Positions 57,915 through 64,000 of a stretch of DNA of 64,000 nt are shown here, piece by piece. Under the pieces are notes generated by a model. It was not told where the DNA came from, did no database searches, and saw only the letters and a list, made by a program, of their open reading frames with translations. Each line of letters begins with the position of its first letter. The stretch's first letter is position 1. Source of the DNA: Tillus elongatus (taxonomy: Eukaryota; Arthropoda; Insecta; Coleoptera; Cleridae); assembly GCA_964006375.1 (NCBI GenBank), contig OZ023265.1, forward strand, positions 168,602,533-168,666,532, given 5' to 3'. The position numbers and the translations under genes were made by a program.

Positions 57915-58339
57915 TGTTCATGCTCGTTGTTCTGTCACTTTTAAATTCAAATGTCGCGCGCTACACTGACATAGAGTAAGTGTTACTAATGGTTTCCGCC
58001 AGAAGACCAGAGAGGGGGAAGAAGAATGAGAGAAGGGAGAGAAGCTTGCATCCCTCTGCCACTTGTTTTTGAGTCCTTGAAGAGGCAAGAGGTCTCGAGA
58101 AAGCGAATTGTTTTCAACCCCTTGAAGAGACACGAGGTCTCTAAATATCCATTTTGTTTGTAAGTCCTTATTGGGAGACACGAGGTCCCTAGAGGTGTTG
58201 TGTGTGAATACAGAAAAACGAAGCTTATGTTCCTGCATTATTGGAGAATAAAGGTAGGTAACTTTGCTTATTGTCAGTGCCCTATTTGTTCTGTTTTTTT
58301 TTGTTATTCATTATAAAATAAATACACGTGGTATTTACA
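57915..58339 (+). repeat. BEL/Pao 3' LTR
   Basis: Matches the 5' LTR base for base except for one additional T near 58300. Followed by the TACAA target duplication. Confidence 0.95.
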
Positions 58340-58344
58340 TACAA

Positions 58345-58708
58345 GATACAAGAAAAAATTGTATACGGGTGTCTTGAGCTGCATGTTATAAAATCCTTTT
58401 GACAATGACAGGGTGGCTTATGTCATTGGTGATCCCTACAATCTTTTTTCGGACACTCTTATATTATTGGATTTTTTCACTTTTTATCGAAATATGATGC
58501 ATGTTTTTAAGAAAAAATCGAGCCGCAGTAAGTGCGTTTTGGTAGCGAATTTTCATTAAATGCTTCAATTTGCTATTAACCTAAGGTTTGTTGGCTAGGC
58601 AATCAGTTTTCTCAGAAACACTTTATGTTTATTTTCGGAAACTTTTTGTACATTTTCAAACAGTAAGTTATTTTGATAAAATATGGTACATTGTTTCTAC
58701 TATATAGG
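58345..58708. repeat. Reversed shared terminus and subterminal region
   Basis: 58519-58554 is a variant of the shared end (GCCGCAGTAAGTGCGTTTTG, then GCGAATTTTC). It is followed by ACAGTAAGTTATTTTGATAA and GGTACATTGTTTCTACTATA, as at 5450-5480 and 5620-5650. It ends where LINE-A copy 6 begins. Confidence 0.6.
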
Positions 58709-59972
58709 CTATACCGGCCGGTAACCTGGCAGGTGGTAATGGACTTTTCCTTTGCGTGATAGCAAAGGATTTTTTTACTCCCGAGGAGCTACCACCCCTT
58801 ATATCAAGGCGCCGGTGAAGTCCCCGGATCTCCGGGAGAGTGGTGTGCAGGGGGCACCGGCATCAAGATTTAACATACCCTTCTATAATATATGTGGCCT
58901 AATTTCTACCCTGAACTCCGTCCACCATTTCCTCCAGGCTAATAGGCCCCAACTCTCTTTCTCACCGAAACCCAAATCAGTGCCAAAACAGCCATTAATC
59001 ACCTTAATTTCCCAGGGTATGAGCTCCTTATTTCCTTTAGATTGCAAGAAGGCGTGTGTGCATACGTCCGTAGAAATCTACCCTGTACCATACTTTGGAT
59101 GAACCTCTCTCTCAGGGCTGCAACTAAATTCATCTGTTGCATTTACCGGTCACCTTCTGGCAACAACTTTGTCCAGCTCTTCGACTACCTTTCCAAAAAA
59201 ACCGACCATCTAATTTCTGAATATCCTTCCTCCGAGGTCACTATTCTTGGCGACTTCAATGTTCATAATAAGGAATGGCTAGGATCTTCAAAAACCGATC
59301 CACAAGGGAGAGCAGCGGAGGCTTTTGCAGTCAGCAATTCTCTAGCCAAGCCGAGGTCACACAGTCATCACACCCTCGTATCGTTTGGCACTACAACTCC
59401 GCGAACTGGGACGGAATGCGGGATTACTTTTTCTTATTTCCATGGGCGTCTGTCTACTTTTCTCATCCTGGCCCCTCTGATATCTCACAAAACGTCACCG
59501 AAATTCTCTAAGCTGGCATGGAATTATTTATTCCACATACACAAAAAATCTCTCCAGCCACGCAAAAGCCCCGGCTTTCTAAATCCTGTGACAAGGCCGA
59601 ATTTGGAAAGGTCAAAGCTCACAAAACGCTTCTACACAATCCCAGCCAAGAAAACCGTTAGGCATTTAACGACGTAAGAAACCGCTATGTCCGCATTCTT
59701 TCTGAGGCCAAAAACTCGTTTAATAACCACATCAAAAATAAAGTCCTCTCAAGCTATATCTATTGGGAATAATTTCTGCAAGAGCACGTTCCCACCTCTT
59801 GCTTCAGGGGATGAAATTGTTTCTACCGCCCTGAACTTTTTGCCTCGTTGTTCGCCGGCAATTACACTCTTAACCCACCTCCAAATGTTCAACAACCAAC
59901 AGTCCCCAATGTCGCGCATAAAATGACGGATACTATTTTCAAAACTAAAAAGGTACGAAATATGCTCTCTTC
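58709..59972 (+). pseudogene. LINE-A copy 6: 5' UTR and endonuclease region
   Basis: The only copy with the family's 5' part. A GC-rich leader (GCCGGTGAAGTCCCCGGATC) is followed by an endonuclease start (FYNICGLISTLNSVHHFLQA). Then come FICCIYRSPSGNNFVQLFDY and SEVTILGDFNVHNKEWLGSS with the GDFN motif intact. An internal deletion after AVSNSLA removes ~170 bp including the SDH catalytic motif kept in copy 5. The following linker is frame-broken. It ends at KTKKVRNMLSS, about 59972, where an opposite-strand LINE-B begins. No RT remains. Confidence 0.82.
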
Positions 59973-61435
59973 TCTTCTTGGTGTCCTTCAGTCTTTTGTT
60001 ATAGGTCGTTAGGGCCTGTCTATATTCATCCCATGCTCCCGACCTTTTGGCTGCCTTGAACAGCTTACGAGCCTGCATCCTCCTTTGCCTGAGGTCCTCG
60101 TTCCACCACGGGACCTTACTGGTGGACGCCCTCATTTTCAGGGGGCAGTTGGCATTATAGGCCTAGGTGATTACCTCTCAAAATTGGGCTGCCGCAATCT
60201 AAAGATCTATTGAATTGTCTATGGTACTCTTAACCCCCCGCAGTTCCATTGCTTGGTCTGCCCTGTAGGCTTCCCAGTCCACCTTGCGGAGGTCCCGGTA
60301 CCATACCGTTTGTTTTTCGACTTTGACTATTTCAAAGCGGATCTATCTGTGGTCTGAGCCACTCACTTCCCCAGACACAGCCCAGTTCTTAACGAAGTCA
60401 CCCATAAACTGGGTGGAAACTGTTAGATCTAAAACTTTTTCACTCCTTGTTGTGACGAAGGTCGGTTTATTACCTCTATTCAATATGTCTAAATTAAATT
60501 TCATAAAGAAATGTAGAAGTGCCTCACCCCTAGAGTTTGTGTCCGAGCTTCCGCACAACTCATGCTGCGCGTTCGCATCCATGCCGATGATGGGCTGCCA
60601 TCCACCTGCTCTGCTACCCACCAGCAGCTGCTCCAATTCCTTGGGTGAAGGAGGGTCCGTGCTGTCCCCTGGCAGATAGGCTGAAGCGACAGTATGTCCC
60701 TTGGCCCATCCGCTCCTCCACATTGGATTTTGATCGTCGCCAGATCCCTGGATCAGAAATTCATTAAAGGCAGAAACTCTATCCCTTTCCTGACAAAAAT
60801 GCAGGCCCTCGGGTTCTCGCTGGATCTGCTATAGATGAGTTTTCCAGCAGCTCCGCCGAGTCCCTTGATCTCTCCTTTATAGGAGTACGGTTCCTAAATG
60901 AGGGCCACATCCGTGTTCCTCAGAGCCATTAGTAGTCCGCCCGTGGCTGCCCTACTGTGTTGGAGGTTGACCTGAAGGAATATAGGCCCATCAACCCCTG
61001 GTTGCTTCCCTAGCGGGCGGCACGAGCCCGTAGCCGGGGCCATTCCTCGAGCCTTATTGGTTTTTATGATCTTCATGTTTTCCCACGAAAATGGGAAAAA
61101 TACTGTCCACACTATCAGAAGCCCCTGTGTGGTGCAAGGCGGGTTACTCTGGAGGGTTGCCCGGTACTCCAGAGGTTCCGTTCACGACACCATCACCTTG
61201 GTGCCATCCATCCCTAGGCACGGGTCACGTGACACCGTAGATTGGGGGAGTTTACTTCGACCTCATTGTCTAGATCCGTCATGTTTAGTTATCAGCAGGG
61301 TCACCTCGTGCAGGATGCGGCTTTTCATCGCGCATGACGGTCTTGGGGAAAGCTTCATCGAAAGCTTATGTTGTTTCCACTTCCTCAGCTTGCCCCATGG
61401 AGTCCTTTAGCCCGCGACTCCTTGACCCCTTATTA
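59973..61435 (-). pseudogene. LINE-B-type 5' part: endonuclease and linker
   Basis: Minus strand from about 61110: FLQVNLQHSRAATGGLLMAL, RNTDVALI, then (after a stop) EPYSYKGEIKGLGGAAGKLI. From 60723: MWRSGWAKGHTVASAYLPGD, GGWQPIIGMDANAQHELCGS, SDTNSRGEALLHFF, GSDH. This is the EEP endonuclease of I/R1/jockey-type LINEs, with catalytic GMDANA and SDH motifs. From 60135: TSKVPWWNEDLRQRRMQARK, the linker before RT. RT is absent because the copy joins LINE-A at 59972. It may be the same family as the RNase-H-bearing copies at 37 and 39 kb, but there is no overlap to prove it. Confidence 0.75.
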
Positions 61436-61499
61436 TAATATTAAAATTATGCTTGTATTTTATAGGGGTAAGTTCAAGGTTAATTATATAATTATTTCG
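61436..61499. other. Short AT-rich spacer
   Basis: No feature. Confidence 0.3.
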
Positions 61500-63029
61500 T
61501 GAAAAATTATCACCAACACCGCTATTCACTGGTACCGTAACGTTTTTGGGGGCTGTTTGCAAGAAAAATAATTTCTTGTGGTTTGTGCATCCAGAAGGAG
61601 ACCTAAGCAGGTTTCTGATTTTTTTTCCTAAAAATCCCTCTTGTGCTAATCTGTAAATTTACCAAAAATTTACTTTTTATTTACAAAACGAATGTAGCTG
61701 CCAAATTACAAACGTGGTAGGTATTTTTCCTTATTAGTCGCTTGGATGATCCGTTTTAGCCAACTCAATCGAACCAGTTTCTGCAAACAAAATAACAAAA
61801 ATGTTTTTCTAAAACACATTTGTCGTTGCTAGGTAACTCATTGTGTTTTAAATTTGGTACCCACGCTGTTTTTATATAGGTATGTATCAAAACTGAAGAT
61901 TCTAGTTTAATAGGAAATTGAATTATCACCATTTGGAATGTTTTTACGAAAATTCGCTACCATAACGCACTTTCTGCACCTTAACTCTTTTCAACACTTA
62001 TTTACTATTGCTGTATCCATACATTTTGAAAATGAAATAAATAAATATAAACAATAGAGAATTTTGAAATAAAAATTTTAATAAGTTACGCTTAACATCT
62101 ATTTATAGGTAAACTTTAAACAACTGCATGATATTATGTAGCCTCATTTATCTCAAATTTTCCATATACGAGATCAAGAGTAAATAAAAACTAAAAGTAA
62201 ACAATAAGTACCCTATTCTAAGATTCTAAGGTATTAGCGGCAGCGGAGTCGATTTCGAGGTTATCTTTTTCTTCTTCTTTGTTTATGACGCCTGTCAATA
62301 AAGAAGAAGAAGAAAATAACCTCGAATTAGACCCTCTCTGCTGCCAGTTGGCAAAATAACAAATGACAAATAGGTAATTGGTGTTGTCAGATTAAACTAG
62401 GAGAGCGAGATGGCTTTTAAATAACCTGAAGAATGGGAAGCTTAATATTTATAAATAATAAAACGTAGTCCTAGATTGCCTTTAAACAAATTGAATCACA
62501 TTCATTATAAATTTTTATTTATTACTATATATTTTTCTGACATCTTGAGTTGTTTATCTTGAGATTTTTGGCAAATGGCAACCCCGCTGATTGTTTATTG
62601 TGACATATTTTTGTAGCCTGTTCGTTTGGAGTATGATTTGGACCATTTGTTTTCAATAGCAGCGTAACCCTGATATATCTGTCTGACCTTGTCTAACATT
62701 ATAGGCATCCATTCAGAGGTAATTTAAGGTTATATCGTAAATTATTTATTTTCATTTGGTTATAACTCAAAATTTACTGAATAGATTAAATTCAAATTTG
62801 GTAGAGAGGACCACTTACGCGATATCTACATGAGTATAGAGTTTCAGTTTCATGCTTATATTAATTTAAAAGATATTGCGGTTTCAAACATTTTTTTTGC
62901 ATTTTTTTTCTAAAAGTAATTGAGTGTCAAAACTCTCAATAAACTTATCCAAGCTATTAAAAAAATGAAGGAAATTGCCAAATTTGGTTTCAATTGGTGA
63001 AGGATTTTTTGAGTTATCGGTTGCATACA

Positions 63030-63104
<75 letters not shown>

Positions 63105-63205
63105 TTTCAACTGATCTTGGATTTGGGTTCATTTGAAGAAATTTTCCACAAATCTTACCATGAATACCTCTCTATTAGTGAATTTTCTTAATGAAAATTC
63201 ACTAA
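61500..63205 (-). repeat. Composite repeat, inverted counterpart of 12.75-14.45 kb
   Basis: From the right: palindromic end at 63175-63205, the TTTGAAGAAATTTTCCACAA block, TA tract, TTATCGGTTGCATAC, body with GTAACCCTGATATATCTGTC, an imperfect palindrome around 62250-62325 (CGAGGTTATCTTTTTC / GAAAATAACCTCG), a shared-terminus variant at 61948-61980, and fold-back arm sequence at 61520-61640. The same order, reversed, is found at 12.75-14.45 kb. No coding sequence. Confidence 0.75.
63036..63100. repeat. (TA)n microsatellite
   Basis: TA tract with one AATA interruption at 63073. Confidence 0.95.
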
Positions 63206-63915
63206 AAACAAACATAACCTGGAAACTTGTAATCACCGTACAACTTCACCGTAGGAATCCAGCATATTTCCAGCATGACCTGGCATCAAAACATCAGCAA
63301 AAAAGCACATTTCCATACAAAATGCAATCTCTAGTGGCTTCCAGATACAACACAGTAAGTGTCTAGAGCAAGGATAACCGTAGAGCAGTCCAGTAAATCA
63401 AGCAGACTTTGCCAGCGGCGTAAAGAGCACACATCACCCCGCTCCCCCTCGAGCGGAGAACAGAGATAACTTTTTGCTTTAAAATATTTTCTACATAACG
63501 TAACTATCCACTTAGCCAGAGACCGAGTCGACATATGTGACAACTCTCCATTCCGCTACAATGAATCACAAATTTAATCTCGCAAATGGATTCAGACCGC
63601 ACATTCCCGGAGTCAGAGTCCGTGCCGACGTGGCCGGCCATATTGCCGGGCGCATAAGTCACCATTTCATTCATAACATAACCTCAAACTCCTGTCACCC
63701 ATGCACCGTGTACTGCTCCTTAATCTATTCATGCATCCATCATGTTATCACGGATTCCTTGCAAATCATATTAGCACATTGTTCCTTGCCGCATCTGCAA
63801 GACAAACAAAACACCAAATCTGACGTTTTACTGCGATACTCTGCTCAGATGCATTTACAACACTAGATATGATTAATTTGTTTGTTAGAATTAGAGTACT
63901 TGTACAAACTTTAAA
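63206..63915. other. Intergenic, unknown ORF
   Basis: GC-richer than most of the window around 63410-63660. An open frame 63537-63866 (NGFRPHIPGVRVRADVAGHI) shows no recognisable domain. Confidence 0.3.
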
Positions 63916-64000
63916 AGTCTTGACGCAGCAAGTGCGTTATGGTAGTGAATTTTCATAAAAATGTTTTTAATAGCAAATATGTGTGTTTTTTTAAAGAATG
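63916..64000. repeat. Shared element terminus at window edge
   Basis: TGACGCAGCAAGTGCGTTAT, GGTAGTGAATTTTC and AAAATGTTTTTAATAGCAAA match the left ends at 5341, 5516 and 9138. It is the start of another fold-back or inverted-repeat element that continues beyond the window. Confidence 0.75.

Larger units (their letters stand above)
51871..58339 (+). mobile_element. Nearly intact BEL/Pao LTR retrotransposon
   Basis: 6.47 kb, bounded by LTRs of 424 and 425 bp that differ only by one T in a T8/T9 run. A 5-bp target duplication, TACAA, lies at 51866-51870 and 58340-58344. Order: LTR, primer-binding region, gag, protease, RT, RNase H, integrase, purine-rich tract, LTR. That order and the domain types are those of the BEL/Pao superfamily, with no env. 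Near-identical LTRs indicate a very recent insertion. One frame break in the integrase zinc-finger region separates two ORFs. It is clearly more GC-rich than its AT-rich surroundings. Confidence 0.96.

Noticed and set aside
63537..63866. 109-codon ORF near the right edge
   Set aside because: Protein-like in part, but no motif, no splice context and no neighbour to support it. Left as unknown.

Overview
The window looks like repeat-rich nuclear DNA of an arthropod, most likely an insect. It is AT-rich and contains at least sixteen long (TA)n tracts. It carries a BEL/Pao LTR retrotransposon with DUF1759-type gag, several jockey-superfamily LINEs, Tc1/mariner and hAT relics, a Penelope-like fragment, tRNA-derived SINEs and a tyrosine-recombinase gene with a short GT-AG intron. 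I could not identify any host gene with confidence. A few small ORFs or exon-like stretches (near 30.3, 42.1 and 43.2 kb) are the only candidates.

Layout. 0-7 kb: LINE-A fragment (minus), a TA-containing element, a broken Crypton-like recombinase gene (minus) and a 1.2-kb fold-back element. 7-16 kb: Penelope-like fragment, LINE-A copy 2, inverted-repeat elements, and a ~1.3-kb direct duplication (10.5-11.9 and 14.5-15.8 kb) that carries a tRNA-derived SINE. 16.5-21 kb: a 5'-truncated jockey with target-site duplication, LINE-A copies 3 and 4, and between them a short repeat holding hammerhead-ribozyme motifs. 21.6-32.4 kb: two dead mariners and a ~3.1-kb inverted-repeat element with a nested LINE. 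35-41 kb: a non-autonomous hAT inside a TA tract, a third hammerhead motif and two RNase-H-bearing LINE-B copies. 41.7-51.6 kb: a second SINE family, LINE-A copy 5, a full-length TA-containing element and a fold-back element. 51.9-58.3 kb: an almost intact BEL/Pao element with near-identical LTRs, a 5-bp target duplication and one reading-frame break. 58.3-64 kb: LINE-A copy 6 joined head-on to a LINE-B 5' part, then a ~1.7-kb repeat that is the inverted counterpart of 12.75-14.45 kb.

Two short non-coding families dominate. The first has a palindromic end (TTAGTGAATTTTC and its complement), a TA microsatellite, tandem ~140-bp subrepeats and a distal end finishing in CGCACTTGCTGCGTCC. This layout resembles Helentron-associated (DINE-1-like) elements. 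The second, the fold-back family, uses the same distal sequence as terminal inverted repeats.

The most unusual signal is a ~300-bp repeat, coding on the minus strand, whose copies at 19.64, 19.95 and 36.97 kb contain hammerhead-ribozyme cores. Two of the motifs lie 303 nt apart in direct orientation, as in metazoan retrozymes or Penelope terminal repeats. The copy at 36.97 kb has a fully conserved core and was split nearby by a LINE-B insertion.
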